From contig CAWAVB010000001.1 of assembly GCA_963785415.1 (NCBI GenBank), positions 248,001 through 312,000 of the forward strand: a DNA stretch of 64,000 nt, in the 5' to 3' direction. Under the pieces are notes generated by a model, which did no database searches, was not told the DNA's origin, and saw only the letters and a program-made list of their open reading frames with translations. This DNA is from Bog-793 sp963785415. Lineage in GTDB: Bacteria; Actinomycetota; Acidimicrobiia; Acidimicrobiales; Bog-793. Numbering within the stretch: the first letter of the stretch is position 1; the number at the start of each line of letters is the position of its first letter. Made by a program: the position numbers and the translations under genes. Of this stretch, positions 35,241-44,840 are shown one piece after another.

Positions 35241-36730
35241 CGCCGGCCCCCTTTACGTCGCCGCCTTGCGGCCGGTCGGGACTTGCTCGGACGAGCGGTT
35301 CTCGCCGGCCCGGCGGCGCGCGGGGCCGGGCCCGCGACCGTGGTGGCGCCCTCGTCGCCCGGGGTGCGCGACGGCGCGGGACGGGGTGCGGCGGGCCCGC
35401 GGCGGGCGGCACCCGGGACGACGGCCGACACCGGCCGACCCGACATCGGGAGCTCGAGCCCGAGGGCGCCGGCGGCGACGGCGGCCGGGCTGAGGAGGAC
35501 GGCGCCGATGCCCCGCTTGCGGAGGCGCTCGGCGAGCTGGCGGTAGTGCGGCTCGCGTTCTTTCAGCACGGCGACGAGCGGGGAGGCGATGAAGATCGAC
35601 GAGTAGGCCCCGGTCGTGAGGCCGATGAAGAGCGCGAGGCCGAAGTACTCGAGCGTCGTCGCGCCGAGGATCTGAGCGCCGAGCACGAGCACCGACAGGA
35701 TCGGCAGGATCGCGACGAGCGACGTGTTGAGCGACCGGGCGAGTGTCTGGTTCATCGAGAGGTTGATGAGGTCCGAGAACACAATCCGGTCGCGTTGGGC
35801 GAGGTTCTTCGCGTTGTCGCGCACGCGGTCGAACACGACGATGGTGTCGTAGAGCGAATAGCCGAGGATCGTCAAGAAGGCGACGACGGTGTCCGGCGTC
35901 ACGTCGAAGCCGACCAACGAGTACACCCCGACCGTGACGAGGATGTCGTGGAACATCGCGAGGATCGCCGCGAACGCCATGCGCCATTCGAAGAAGATCG
36001 AGATGTACACGCTGACGAGGATGATGAAGACGATGAGCGCCTCGAGGGCCTTGTCGGTGATCTGGCGCCCCCACGAGGGCCCGACGTGCTCGACGTTCAC
36101 GGCCGTGACCGGCTGGTGGGCGAGCCGCGCGAGGGTCTGGCTCACCTGGGCGAGCAACTTGTTCGACTGCGCCGAGGTCTGGGCCTTCGGCAGCTTCGCC
36201 TCGACTTCGAGGGTCGTCTTGGGCGGGGTGCCGAGCGTGGTGATCGTCGCGCCGCCGAGCCCGAGGGGCGCGAGTGCCGTGCGCGCCTGGTTGACGGAGA
36301 CCGTCGAGGTCTGCAGGATCCAGGCGTTGCCGCCGGCGAACTCGATGTCGAGGTTGAGTCCCCTCGTCGCGAGCGAGATGGCGCCCGCCAAGATGATCGT
36401 GCAGGAAAGGGCGAACCACCAGCGCCTGCGGCGGACGAAGTCGAAGCGGGTCTGGCCGAAGTAGAGGCGGCGGAGCGGCCCGAACTGGCGCGGACGCTCC
36501 TCGGGTGCCTGCCCTGTTGCGGCCCCGAGGGTCGGTTCTTTGGGCGGTGGTTCGGGCGGCGCGACCGGCTTGGTGACCGGCTCCTCTGCGGCACCCGTCC
36601 CGGAGGTTCCGGGAACCTCGGGCGGCTCTTCGGTCGGTGGGGCGAACGGCGGCGGGAAGGGGCGGGACGCGTCGTCGGGCTCGGGCGGCTGCGGCCCGGC
36701 CGAGCCCGGCAGGATGCGGTCGGGGCTCAT
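35237..36730 (-). CDS. secF: Protein translocase subunit SecF
   Basis: A 497-residue RND-type membrane protein that, with SecD, uses the proton gradient to complete Sec export. ATG 36730 overlaps the secD stop (ATGA). A Pro/Glu-rich cytoplasmic N-terminus (1-85) precedes the first span (WWFALSCTIILAGAISLATR), the GLNLDIEFAGG motif and the periplasmic part. Five spans follow, including LGYSLYDTIVVFDRVRDN. The C-terminal basic, Pro-rich tail (about 100 residues) is longer than usual. The stop overlaps serS. Confidence 0.95.
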   Translation of the reverse strand: MSPDRILPGSAGPQPPEPDDASRPFPPPFAPPTEEPPEVPGTSGTGAAEEPVTKPVAPPEPPPKEPTLGAATGQAPEERPRQFGPLRRLYFGQTRFDFVRRRRWWFALSCTIILAGAISLATRGLNLDIEFAGGNAWILQTSTVSVNQARTALAPLGLGGATITTLGTPPKTTLEVEAKLPKAQTSAQSNKLLAQVSQTLARLAHQPVTAVNVEHVGPSWGRQITDKALEALIVFIILVSVYISIFFEWRMAFAAILAMFHDILVTVGVYSLVGFDVTPDTVVAFLTILGYSLYDTIVVFDRVRDNAKNLAQRDRIVFSDLINLSMNQTLARSLNTSLVAILPILSVLVLGAQILGATTLEYFGLALFIGLTTGAYSSIFIASPLVAVLKEREPHYRQLAERLRKRGIGAVLLSPAAVAAGALGLELPMSGRPVSAVVPGAARRGPAAPRPAPSRTPGDEGATTVAGPAPRAAGPARTARPSKSRPAARRRRKGGRR

Positions 36731-38232
36731 TGGGTCGGCTCGGCGGCGGCGAGGCCGCGGGCGATCCCGAGGTGGCGGGCGCTGGCGATGACGCGGTTGC
36801 GGCCGAGCAGGATGACGAGCGGCCGGGTGAAGAAGTACGCCGTGGCGACGTCGAGGAGCGTCGACAGGCCGAGCATGAAGGCGAACCCGCGCACCGCGCC
36901 GACCGAGAGCCACCACAGCACGAGCGCGCCGAGGAACGAGACCGCGTCGGCGGAAAGGATCGTGCGGTAGGCGCTGCGGAAGCCCTTGGCGACCGACGCC
37001 CGGATGGAACGCCCGGCCCGTACCTCATCCTTTAGTCGCTCGAAGTACACGACGTAGGAGTCGACCGTGATGCCGACCGAGACGATGAGGCCCGTGACGC
37101 TCGACAGGTCGAGCGTGAGCCCGAACGAGGAGACACTGAGCAGCGAGATGAACCCGTAGAGGAAGGCCGCCGTGGTGACGAGACCGGAGACGACGACGAT
37201 GCCGAGCGCCCGGTAGTAAAAGATCGTGTAGCCCATGACGAGGAGCAGCCCGAGCATGCCGGCGAGCAGTCCGGCGTCGAGCGACGACTTGCCGAGGCTC
37301 GGCGAGACGGTCTGCGAGGTCTCGGCGGTGAGCTGGACCGGCAGTGAGCCGTACTTGAGGTCGAGGGCGAGTGCCCCGGCGCTCGTGGAGTTGAAGTTCC
37401 CGGTGATCTGGCCGCTGCCGGGGAAGCTCGTCGCGAGGATGAGCGGCGCCGAGACGATGTCGCCGTCGAGGTCGTTGGCGACGAGTTCGTGGATATAGGT
37501 CTTGGCGATCTTGTTGAATGTCGTCGTGCCGCTACCCGTCAGGTCGAAGATGACCTCCCACTGCCCGGTTTCGCTCAACTGTGAGTAGGCGTTCGAGATG
37601 ATCGTGCCGGTGGCGAGGGCGGGTCCGAGGACGTAGCGGGGCGTGCCCGGGACGCCCGAGTTGAAGATGACGTTGTCGTGCTTGTACTTCGTGTCGTTGG
37701 CGACCGAGGTCGACGGGTAGCTCGCGTAGGCGGGGTCGATGGCGTAGCCACCGGGGTCGTAGCCGCCGCCGCCCGAGGAGACGTAGTACGCCGCCGTGTA
37801 ACGGTAGGGAGCGGGACACGAGGGTGGGATCTTGTAGGCGCCGGCGGACTTCGTCTTCGTCGCTTTCGGCCCGCTGTAGGCCGGCGCGCCGCAGAGCACC
37901 GGACGGAAGTAGAGCTGGGCGGTCGTGCCGAGGATGTTGAGGATCCGCTGGGGGTCCTTCACGCCGGGCATCTGGACGATGATGTCGCCGCCCTGGGTCG
38001 TGATGTCGGACCCGGAGACGCCGAGGCCGCTCGAGCGGTCGATCATGATGTTCGCCGCGGTTTGCAGCGTCGCGTTGGAAACCGTGTGGTTCGGCTTGAA
38101 GACGACGGAGAGCCCGCCCTCGAGGTCGAGCCCGAGGTGTGGCGACCAGTTCATTCCGACGGCGAGGCCGAGCATCCCGAAGCACAGGAGGCTCGTCAGC
38201 CCGACGCTTGCGAGCAGACGACGACGACCCAC
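36727..38232 (-). CDS. secD: Protein translocase subunit SecD
   Basis: A 501-residue partner of SecF. A GTG start follows yajC directly. First span (LLASVGLTSLLCFGMLGLAVG), then the family motif GLDLEGGLSVVF. A large extracellular P1 domain carries an insert rich in Gly, Tyr and Ser (about residues 130-185). Five C-terminal spans follow, with GITVDSYVVYFERLKDE. Part of yajC-secD-secF-serS. Confidence 0.95.
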   Translation of the reverse strand: MGRRRLLASVGLTSLLCFGMLGLAVGMNWSPHLGLDLEGGLSVVFKPNHTVSNATLQTAANIMIDRSSGLGVSGSDITTQGGDIIVQMPGVKDPQRILNILGTTAQLYFRPVLCGAPAYSGPKATKTKSAGAYKIPPSCPAPYRYTAAYYVSSGGGGYDPGGYAIDPAYASYPSTSVANDTKYKHDNVIFNSGVPGTPRYVLGPALATGTIISNAYSQLSETGQWEVIFDLTGSGTTTFNKIAKTYIHELVANDLDGDIVSAPLILATSFPGSGQITGNFNSTSAGALALDLKYGSLPVQLTAETSQTVSPSLGKSSLDAGLLAGMLGLLLVMGYTIFYYRALGIVVVSGLVTTAAFLYGFISLLSVSSFGLTLDLSSVTGLIVSVGITVDSYVVYFERLKDEVRAGRSIRASVAKGFRSAYRTILSADAVSFLGALVLWWLSVGAVRGFAFMLGLSTLLDVATAYFFTRPLVILLGRNRVIASARHLGIARGLAAAEPTQ

Positions 38233-38676
38233 CTAGTCGTGACCCCCCGTGTTCTCGGTCGGAGGCTCGTCGTGGTGGTTGGGGTCGTCGCTCGCCGGGA
38301 AGTTCCACTGCCCACCGGTCGGACCCCCCCACGACGGGGCCACGGGCGGGATGACGCGTTGTCCGATCGCCCGGCGGACGATCTCGATCGTCGTTCCGGG
38401 GGCGACCTCGATCTGCACCCGGTCGTCGGTCATCGACTGGACGCGGCCGACGATGCCCGCGGCGGTGATCACCTCGTCGCCGACCGAGATGGCGCGCTGC
38501 TGGGCCATCAGGTCCTTCTGGCGCCGGCGCTGCGGGCGGATGAAGAGGAACGCCCCGGCAGCGAGGATAAGGAGGAGGAAGATGAAGATGCTCGAGCCGT
38601 TCGTCGACGTCTTCTTCGCCGCGGCGAAGACGAGCGCGTGCAGCACGGGCAGGGCACGGACCATTTGCATCGGCAT
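38233..38676 (-). CDS. yajC: Preprotein translocase accessory protein YajC
   Basis: A 147-residue single-span protein associated with SecDF. After a short N-terminus comes the span FIFLLLILAAGAFLFIRPQRRR and the cytoplasmic part with VGDEVITAAGIVGRVQ. The C-terminal tail is Pro/Gly-rich. It is immediately followed by secD. The start could be one of two nearby Met codons (residues 1 or 3-5). Confidence 0.9.
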   Translation of the reverse strand: MPMQMVRALPVLHALVFAAAKKTSTNGSSIFIFLLLILAAGAFLFIRPQRRRQKDLMAQQRAISVGDEVITAAGIVGRVQSMTDDRVQIEVAPGTTIEIVRRAIGQRVIPPVAPSWGGPTGGQWNFPASDDPNHHDEPPTENTGGHD

Positions 38677-38765
38677 GGGACACCCGGCGTCTAGGAGAAA
38701 GGGCGCCTCGAACTGTAGCCGCGGACCTGGGGCCGGAAGCTACGGGCTCCTCGCCGCGTGATCGC

Positions 38766-39863
38766 TCAGGTGTCGAAAAGCGTCGGATCCTCCTCGTCGC
38801 GCGCGTCGGTGGCCGCGGCGTCCGCCGCGTCCGGCGGCGTCGGGAGCCCGAGGTGCGACCAGGCCGCCGGGGCCGGAACCCGCCCGCGCGGCGTGCGCAC
38901 GACGAAACCCGCCTGCAGAAGGTACGGCTCGTAGACGTCCTCGATCGTCTCCGGCTCCTCGCCGACGCTCACGGCGAGCGTCGCCAGGCCAACCGGCCGG
39001 CCGGCGAAACGCACGCAGAGCACCTCGAGGATCTGACGGTCGAGACGGTCGAGCCCCTGTTCGTCGACGCCGAAGACCTCGCAGCCCGCCCGGGCCGCCT
39101 CGAGGGTGATGACCCCTTTGCCGCGCACCTCGACGAAGTCGCGCACGCGTCGCAAGAGCCGGATCGCAAGCCGCGGCGTGCCGCGGGCGCGGCGCGCGAT
39201 CTCGGCGGCGCCGTCGGGCGAGCACTCCACGGCGAGGAGCCTCCCAGTCCGGCGCACGATCTCCTCGAGTTCCCCCGGCGCGTAGTGCTCGAGCCGGGTG
39301 ACGAAGCCGAAGCGGTCACGCAACGGTCCCGTCACGAGGCCGGTGCGGGTCGTCGCCCCGATGAGGGTGAACCGCGGCACGTCGAGGCGGACCGAGCGCG
39401 CCGTCGGCCCCTTGCCGATGACGATGTCGATCTGGAAGTCCTCCATCGCCGGGTAGAGGATCTCCTCAACGGGCGGGGCGAGCCGGTGGATCTCGTCGAT
39501 GAACAGCACGTCGCCCGTCTGCAGGCCGGTAAGGATCGCGGCGAGGTCCCCGCCGCGCACGAGCGCCGCCCCGGAGGTGACGCGCAGTCCGGCTCCCATC
39601 TCAGCGGCGACGATCCCGGCGAGGGTCGTCTTGCCGAGTCCCGGTGGACCGGCGAAAAGGAGGTGGTCGACCGGCTGACGCCGGCGGCGTGCCGCCTCAA
39701 GCACGATCGCCAGGTGCTCCTTCACTCGGGCCTGTCCCACGAAATCGGCCAACCGGCGGGGGCGCAGCCCGGCCTCGAGGGCCTCCTCCGGCTCGTCGGC
39801 GAAGCGGGCGACGGGCCGCGACGACTCGTCGCGGTCGACGGCGATGTCGCGACGCGGGCTCAT
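38766..39863 (-). CDS. ruvB: Holliday junction branch migration ATPase RuvB
   Basis: A 365-residue AAA+ motor that drives branch migration at Holliday junctions with RuvA. Marks: LRPRRLADFVGQ, Walker A GPPGLGKT (72-79), Walker B LFIDEIHRL and GATTRTGLVTGPLRDRFG. The C-terminal winged helix contains EPYLLQAGFVVRTPRGR. Last gene of ruvCAB; the start overlaps the ruvA stop (ATGA). Confidence 0.97.
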   Translation of the reverse strand: MSPRRDIAVDRDESSRPVARFADEPEEALEAGLRPRRLADFVGQARVKEHLAIVLEAARRRRQPVDHLLFAGPPGLGKTTLAGIVAAEMGAGLRVTSGAALVRGGDLAAILTGLQTGDVLFIDEIHRLAPPVEEILYPAMEDFQIDIVIGKGPTARSVRLDVPRFTLIGATTRTGLVTGPLRDRFGFVTRLEHYAPGELEEIVRRTGRLLAVECSPDGAAEIARRARGTPRLAIRLLRRVRDFVEVRGKGVITLEAARAGCEVFGVDEQGLDRLDRQILEVLCVRFAGRPVGLATLAVSVGEEPETIEDVYEPYLLQAGFVVRTPRGRVPAPAAWSHLGLPTPPDAADAAATDARDEEDPTLFDT

Positions 39864-40468
39864 CGGTGCGGGGCGAGGCTCAAGAGGGCGGCGCGCAACA
39901 GCTCCTCGACCGTGCCTTCGCGGGGCAGGTGCTCGAGCGCGGCGCGCACCTCGTCCGGGGCGTAGCCGAGCGCGGCGAGGGCGTCGCGCACCTCGGAACG
40001 GGCCGAACGGGTGCCGTCCGTCGCCGTCACCGAGCCCGGCAGCGTCTCGAGGCTGCCGAGGCGCCCGGCGAGCTCGACGATGAGGCGCTGGGCCGTCTTG
40101 CGACCGACCCCGGGCACGAGGACGAGCGCGTCGACGTCGCCGCTTGCGACGGCCTGGGCGAGCTGCTCCGGCGGGTGCACGCCGAGGATCGCCAGCGCCA
40201 GCGCGGGCCCGATGCCGTGGGCGGCGATGAGGAGCTCGAACATGCGCCGCTCTGTCCGGTCCGCGAAGCCGAAGAGCGTGATCGCGCCCTCGCGCACATG
40301 GGTGTAGATCGAAAGCCCGACGACCGAGCCGAGCGGACCGAGCCGGCTCGCCTGGCGGGCCGAGACGACGACCTCGTAGCCGACGCCGGACACGTCGACG
40401 ACGATCGCGGCGAGGGGTTCCGAGCCGACGTCGATCTCGGCGAGCGTTCCGGAGAGCGAGCCGATCAT
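39860..40468 (-). CDS. ruvA: Holliday junction DNA-binding protein RuvA
   Basis: A 202-residue tetrameric protein that binds Holliday junctions and loads RuvB. Start ATG 40468 gives MIGSLSGTLAEI and overlaps the ruvC stop by 4 bases; the longer frame to 40528 reads into ruvC. Domain I OB fold (1-65), helix-hairpin-helix region with IAAHGIGPALAL and LVLVPGVGRKTAQRLI. The C-terminal domain (VRDALAALGYAPDEVRAAL) contacts RuvB. Confidence 0.95.
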   Translation of the reverse strand: MIGSLSGTLAEIDVGSEPLAAIVVDVSGVGYEVVVSARQASRLGPLGSVVGLSIYTHVREGAITLFGFADRTERRMFELLIAAHGIGPALALAILGVHPPEQLAQAVASGDVDALVLVPGVGRKTAQRLIVELAGRLGSLETLPGSVTATDGTRSARSEVRDALAALGYAPDEVRAALEHLPREGTVEELLRAALLSLAPHR

Positions 40469-40989
40469 CGCCGCGCCATCCGGGCGACGCGGTCGCCGGC
40501 CGGTTCGGCGAGTCGCTCGACCCGGCACGCCGCGAGGTGGCAGAGCGCGAGGGCGAGCGCGTCGGCGACGTCGGGGGGATCCGGCACGCTCGACAACCGC
40601 AACAGGCGCGCGACCATCCCCTGCAGCTGGGCCTTGTCCGCCCCGCCGTAACCCGCGACCGCCAGTTTCACCTCGTTCGAGGTGTACTCGACCACCCGGC
40701 AGCCGTGTTCGGCGGCGACGAGCAGTGCGACTCCGCTCGCCTGGCCGACCGCCATCGCCGTTTTCACGTTGGTCTGGAAAAAGACGCGCTCGACGGCGAC
40801 GACGTCGGGTGCGAGTTCGGTCACGAGGGCGTCGAGCTCACGGTGGAGCGTGGCGAGCCGTTCGGGCACCGGAAGGGCGGGGTCGCTCGTGATGACACCG
40901 GCGGCGACGGCGCGTTCGTCGCCGTGCGAGGAAACGACCCCTCCGAAGCCACAGCGCGACAGTCCGGGGTCGATCCCGAGGACAAACAT
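40465..40989 (-). CDS. ruvC: Crossover junction endonuclease RuvC
   Basis: A 174-residue nuclease that cuts Holliday junctions. ATG 40989 gives MFVLGIDPGLSRCGFG, with the first catalytic Asp (Asp7). VAVERVFFQTNVKTAM (catalytic Glu) and the acidic pair in PPDVADALALALCH follow. First of ruvCAB, 50 bases after yebC. Confidence 0.96.
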   Translation of the reverse strand: MFVLGIDPGLSRCGFGGVVSSHGDERAVAAGVITSDPALPVPERLATLHRELDALVTELAPDVVAVERVFFQTNVKTAMAVGQASGVALLVAAEHGCRVVEYTSNEVKLAVAGYGGADKAQLQGMVARLLRLSSVPDPPDVADALALALCHLAACRVERLAEPAGDRVARMARR

Positions 40990-41039
40990 GCGTTCGATTC
41001 TATCGAGCGGCCCTCGAAGCGCGGGGGATGTGCACCGTC

Positions 41040-41792
41040 TCAGGTCTCTTCGATCGACTCGAGAATCTCGTCGGGGATGTCGAAGTTGGCGGCGACGAGC
41101 TGGACGTCGTCGTGGTCCTCGAGGAGCTCGAGGAGATGGAGGACCTTGCGTGCGCCCGACGCCTCCGGCACCTCGACCGTCGTCGTCGCCAGCCACTGTG
41201 ACTCGGCCGAGTCGATCGGGATCCCGGCGGCTTCCAGCGCGGCCTGGACGACGTGGAGGTCGGTCGGTTCGCACACGACGGTCCACTCGGTCCCGTCGTC
41301 GCGCAGGTCCTGGGCGCCGGCGTCGAGGGCCACCGCCATGATCGTGTCCTCGTCGGTCGCCCGGGGGATCGCGACGAGGCCCTTGCGCCCGAACTGCCAG
41401 GCGACCGCGCCGGGCTCCGCCATCGAGCCCCCGTTGCGGGAGAACACGGCGCGGATCTCCGCTCCGGTCCGGTTGCGGTTGTCCGTCAGGCACTCGACGA
41501 TCACCGCGACGCCCGAGGGCGCGTACCCCTCGTAGGAGACGGATTCGTAGCGGACTCCTTCGAGTTCGCCGGTCCCCCGCTTGATCGCCCGATCGATCGT
41601 GTCGGCCGGCACCGACGCATCACGAGCCTTCTGGTACATCGTCCGCAGGCTGGCGTTCGCGGCGAGGTCTCCCCCGCCCTCGCGCGCGGCAACCTCGACC
41701 TGACGGATGAGCTTGGCGAACAGTTTCCCGCGCGCCTTGTCCTTCGCGCCTTTCTGGTGCTTCGTCGTCGCCCACTTCGAATGGCCGGACAC
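41040..41792 (-). CDS. yebC: YebC/PmpR family regulator
   Basis: A 250-residue protein of the YebC family, conserved DNA- or ribosome-associated regulators. MSGHSKWATTKHQKGAKDKA is the signature N-terminus. It lies just upstream of ruvC, as in most bacteria. In some species the family controls transcription of ruv genes or eases translation of proline stretches; which applies here is not visible. Confidence 0.95.
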   Translation of the reverse strand: MSGHSKWATTKHQKGAKDKARGKLFAKLIRQVEVAAREGGGDLAANASLRTMYQKARDASVPADTIDRAIKRGTGELEGVRYESVSYEGYAPSGVAVIVECLTDNRNRTGAEIRAVFSRNGGSMAEPGAVAWQFGRKGLVAIPRATDEDTIMAVALDAGAQDLRDDGTEWTVVCEPTDLHVVQAALEAAGIPIDSAESQWLATTTVEVPEASGARKVLHLLELLEDHDDVQLVAANFDIPDEILESIEET

Positions 41793-41851
41793 GGTTCACT
41801 CCCTTCCCCGGACGAAGGGCGCGCCGCGTCCCCGGCGTCGGGGCGTCGTCG

Positions 41852-42760
41852 TCACAGTTCTCGGAGCGCGGCGATCCGCAGCGCCAGGTCGAGCTCGCCG
41901 GATCGCGAGCGCGTGGCCGATCGCAGGGCGAACGGTGCGCACCACTGCCACGCCGTGAGGCGCGCGACCACCGGCGACAACGCCGTCGGCCGCACCGTCG
42001 CCGCCGAGGCGAGGGCCTCGAGCGCGTCGGCGAGCGCGGGCGGGTAACGGGTGACGCTGGTCGCGGCGAGATCGGCGCGTGCCTCGCGGTCCCCGGCGAC
42101 GCCGCGTTCGGCCAGGCGCGAGCCGATCACGGAATGCGCGGCGACGAGTCCGAAGGCGCGCGTGACGACTGCCGCGGCGGCCGTGTCCCCCCTTTTCACG
42201 TGGGCGAGCTCATGGGCGAGGATCGCCTCGAGCTGCATCCGGTCGAGCGTCGCGAGCGCCCCCGTCGTGACGACGAGCGTCGCCGAGTGTGCGTTCCGAC
42301 CGAGAGCGAGGGCGTTCGGGGCCGAATCGTCGACGACGACGACGCTCGGGACCGGAAGCCCGAAGCCGAAACAGAGGCTCTCCGTGAGGTTCACGAGGCG
42401 CGCCTCCGCGGTCGGGTCGGCCGGTCGGGCGTGCAGGCCGGCGATGAGGCGCGCCGTCGAGGCGTAGTGGAGGTCACCGAGCAGGAGCGCGACACCGCAC
42501 GCGGCGAGGACGGCTCCGAGCGCGACGCCGACGACGGAGAGCGCGCCCGAGGCGGCGAGTGCCACGCCGGCGGCGACGACGACGAGCGGTGCGGCGCTCG
42601 CGATCCGGGCGAGGATCCCGATCCGCGCCCGGCCGAAGGCGGGGCGAGCCGGCAGTGGCGCGCTCGCGGCCACCCGCGTGGGCCGGCGCCGCGCGGCCGG
42701 TTCGGGCGTCGGCCGTCGGGTGCGGGTGCGGCTCGTCGGGTTCACCTTGGCGGGGGTCAT
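41852..42760 (-). CDS. M48 family zinc metalloprotease (HtpX-like)
   Basis: A 302-residue membrane protein. Start ATG 42760 is chosen because the product begins after the pimA stop; the open frame upstream of it is a shadow of pimA. A basic and Pro-rich N-terminus is followed by a pair of spans (APLVVVAAGVALAASGAL, VVGVALGAVLAACGVALLL). The active site is AHELAHVKRGD (HExxH, about residue 200) and the third ligand is probably Glu in DREARADLAA. Related to HtpX proteases of membrane quality control. It follows pimA by 34 bases. Confidence 0.8.
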   Translation of the reverse strand: MTPAKVNPTSRTRTRRPTPEPAARRRPTRVAASAPLPARPAFGRARIGILARIASAAPLVVVAAGVALAASGALSVVGVALGAVLAACGVALLLGDLHYASTARLIAGLHARPADPTAEARLVNLTESLCFGFGLPVPSVVVVDDSAPNALALGRNAHSATLVVTTGALATLDRMQLEAILAHELAHVKRGDTAAAAVVTRAFGLVAAHSVIGSRLAERGVAGDREARADLAATSVTRYPPALADALEALASAATVRPTALSPVVARLTAWQWCAPFALRSATRSRSGELDLALRIAALREL

Positions 42761-42794
42761 CGCGTCCCCACTGTACGGGCTCGCGTCGGGCCGG

Positions 42795-43910
42795 TCAGTG
42801 GGCCGGGCCGTGGCGGGCGCTCCCGTGCGACACGGCTGCGAGGATGGCCGCGTACCGGGCCGCGTACGCCGAGGCGAGGTCGCTGAAGGAATGCCCCGCC
42901 GCGACGAGCCGTCCGGCCGCGACGAGCCGGTTGCGCTCGGCGTCGTCACTGAGCAGGGATTGGAGTGCTCGGCGCAGCGCCGTCGTGTCACCCGGGGGGA
43001 ACAGGGCCGCCGCCCCGGCGGCGGCGCCCCGGTAGCCCGGGAGGTCGGAGGCGACGACCGCGGCACCCGCCGCCATCGCCTCGAGGAGCACGACGCCGAA
43101 GGACTCGCCGCCCAACGCGGGCGCGGCGAGGACTCGGGCGGTCGCGAGCTCGCGGTCGAGCGCCTCGTCGGCGAGCGGCCCCAACCACGAGATCCGCCGG
43201 TCGGCCTCGAATCGGTGCCGGAGCTTGGCGGCCTCGGGGCCATCGCCGACGATGCGCAGCCGGAAATCTCCGGAGAGCCCGGCGAAGGCCTCGAGAAGCA
43301 CCGCGAGGCCCTTGCGGCGTTCGACCCGCCCGACGAAGAGCACGGTCGGCGCATCCGCCGGGGCGGCGGCCGCGCCGGCGAAGCGCTCGACGTCGATCGC
43401 GTTGGCGAGGATCGCGCACTCACACGGTCCGACCGCGGCCCACAGGGTCGCCCGGGCCACCTGGGAGACGGCGACGCGATCGTCCAGCCCCCCCACCACC
43501 CGGTGGAGCACGTGCCCGTAGGCGACGTAGGTCCGACTCGCCCGGGCGCGGTGGAAGGTCCCGATGACCGGGGCGCCGTTCGCTGTCGCGGCGGCGAGGG
43601 CCGGCCCGGGGACGAGCGGCTCGTGGACGTGGACGACGTCGGGGCCGGCGTCCCGCAGCGCGAGGCGCGTGCGGAGCATCGCCCCGGGCGTCGGGGCGAC
43701 CGGGGCGAGCGAGCCGTTCGCCCGGACGGCGAAAGACCGCCCGACGCCGACCACGTCGAGGCCAGCGAGCTGGGCGGCGCCCTTCGGCCCGGGTGCCAAG
43801 ACGACGACCCCGTGGCCCGCGGCGACAAGCGCGCGGCCGAGCCCGAAGACCTGTGCCTGGACCCCGCCGGGGATGGCGAGGTCGTAAGGACTGACGAGCG
43901 CGATCCTCAT
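42795..43910 (-). CDS. pimA: Phosphatidylinositol mannosyltransferase PimA
   Basis: A 371-residue GT4 glycosyltransferase that adds the first mannose from GDP-mannose to phosphatidylinositol on the inner membrane leaflet. ATG 43910 overlaps the acyltransferase stop (ATGA). MRIALVSPYDLAIPGGVQAQ at the start, VVHVHEPLVPGPALAA, and the donor-site stretch ESFGVVLLEAMAAGAAVVAS are family marks. The gene order pgsA-acyltransferase-pimA matches the mycobacterial PIM locus. Confidence 0.9.
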   Translation of the reverse strand: MRIALVSPYDLAIPGGVQAQVFGLGRALVAAGHGVVVLAPGPKGAAQLAGLDVVGVGRSFAVRANGSLAPVAPTPGAMLRTRLALRDAGPDVVHVHEPLVPGPALAAATANGAPVIGTFHRARASRTYVAYGHVLHRVVGGLDDRVAVSQVARATLWAAVGPCECAILANAIDVERFAGAAAAPADAPTVLFVGRVERRKGLAVLLEAFAGLSGDFRLRIVGDGPEAAKLRHRFEADRRISWLGPLADEALDRELATARVLAAPALGGESFGVVLLEAMAAGAAVVASDLPGYRGAAAGAAALFPPGDTTALRRALQSLLSDDAERNRLVAAGRLVAAGHSFSDLASAYAARYAAILAAVSHGSARHGPAH

Positions 43911-44809
43911 CCGCCCGCCTCTGCGTCGCCGCGCGGCCAGACCGGTTGGAAGACGTGCCACTGCTCCGGCCGGGAGGCGATCATCTGCTCGAAGGCGGCG
44001 ACCATGTCCCGAGTCAGTGTGGCGACGTCGGCGCGGAAGTTGCCGGTCCGCGTCGTGCCGAGCTCCGGGGAGAACTCGACCGTGAACCGTCCCCGGGGCT
44101 CGAGGTAGATCGCGACGGGCAGCACCGGCGCGCCGGATCGGAGGGCGAGCACCGCCGGGCCCGCGGGGACTCGGGTCTCGGCGCCGAAGAACTCGGTCGG
44201 CAGGCCGTTGCCGACCACATCGCGATCGCCGACGAGGGCGAGCGCTTTGCCGGCCCTCAGGTGGTCGAGGAGCTGCGCGGTCGTCGCCGGTCCGGGGGGC
44301 AGCACGGTGAGCTCGGCCCGTTTGCGGCTCTCGACGAACCAGTCGAACAGTTCTGGCGGTTCGAGCGCCTCGCCGACGCTCAGGAGCGGGTAGCCCTGTG
44401 CGGCGCTCCACACCGCCCCCGCCTCCCAGCAGCCGACGTGGGGCAGCACGAGGATGAGCCCCCGCCCTCGGGCGAGAGCGTCGTGGTACCGCTCCGGATG
44501 ACGCGCGACGACGCGCCGACCGAGGACGGCGGGATCCCTGGCGTCGAGCCGGGACGCGTCGGACCAGTAGGCGGCGTAGCTGACGTACGCCCGGCGGACG
44601 GCCCGGCGCAATGTCGCGGGCGGCGTGTCCGGTCCGAGCACACGGCGGAGGTTCGACGCGACGACGGCTCGACGCCCGGGTCCGGCCGCCCAGGCGACGA
44701 GAGCGACTCCTCCGGCGCACGCCCGTCCGACCGGGCCCGGCACCGCCCGAAGGAACGCGGCGGCACCGCGGTAACCGAAGTAGATGAACCGGGTCCGCGC
44801 CCGGCTCAT
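43907..44809 (-). CDS. patA: Phosphatidylinositol-mannoside acyltransferase (PatA-like)
   Basis: A 300-residue LPLAT/HtrB-type acyltransferase with the H(x4)E motif PHVGCWE (His124, Glu129). From context it would acylate the mannose added by PimA, making acyl-PIM1. The N-terminus has a weak membrane-associated helix (AAAFLRAVPGPVGRACAGGV). It sits between pgsA and pimA with a 4-base overlap into pimA. Confidence 0.85.
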   Translation of the reverse strand: MSRARTRFIYFGYRGAAAFLRAVPGPVGRACAGGVALVAWAAGPGRRAVVASNLRRVLGPDTPPATLRRAVRRAYVSYAAYWSDASRLDARDPAVLGRRVVARHPERYHDALARGRGLILVLPHVGCWEAGAVWSAAQGYPLLSVGEALEPPELFDWFVESRKRAELTVLPPGPATTAQLLDHLRAGKALALVGDRDVVGNGLPTEFFGAETRVPAGPAVLALRSGAPVLPVAIYLEPRGRFTVEFSPELGTTRTGNFRADVATLTRDMVAAFEQMIASRPEQWHVFQPVWPRGDAEAGG

Positions 44810-44840
44810 GGGTGGTGGCGCTCGATGCCCCGCGGGGCTG

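Noticed and set aside
33610..35412. 600-codon minus-strand frame across thiD and serS
   Set aside because: Arg/Pro-rich nonsense in a different frame from serS, whose synthetase motifs are clear.
41852..43828. Long N-terminal extension of the M48 protease
   Set aside because: The extra part is a shadow of pimA; the protease begins at ATG 42760.
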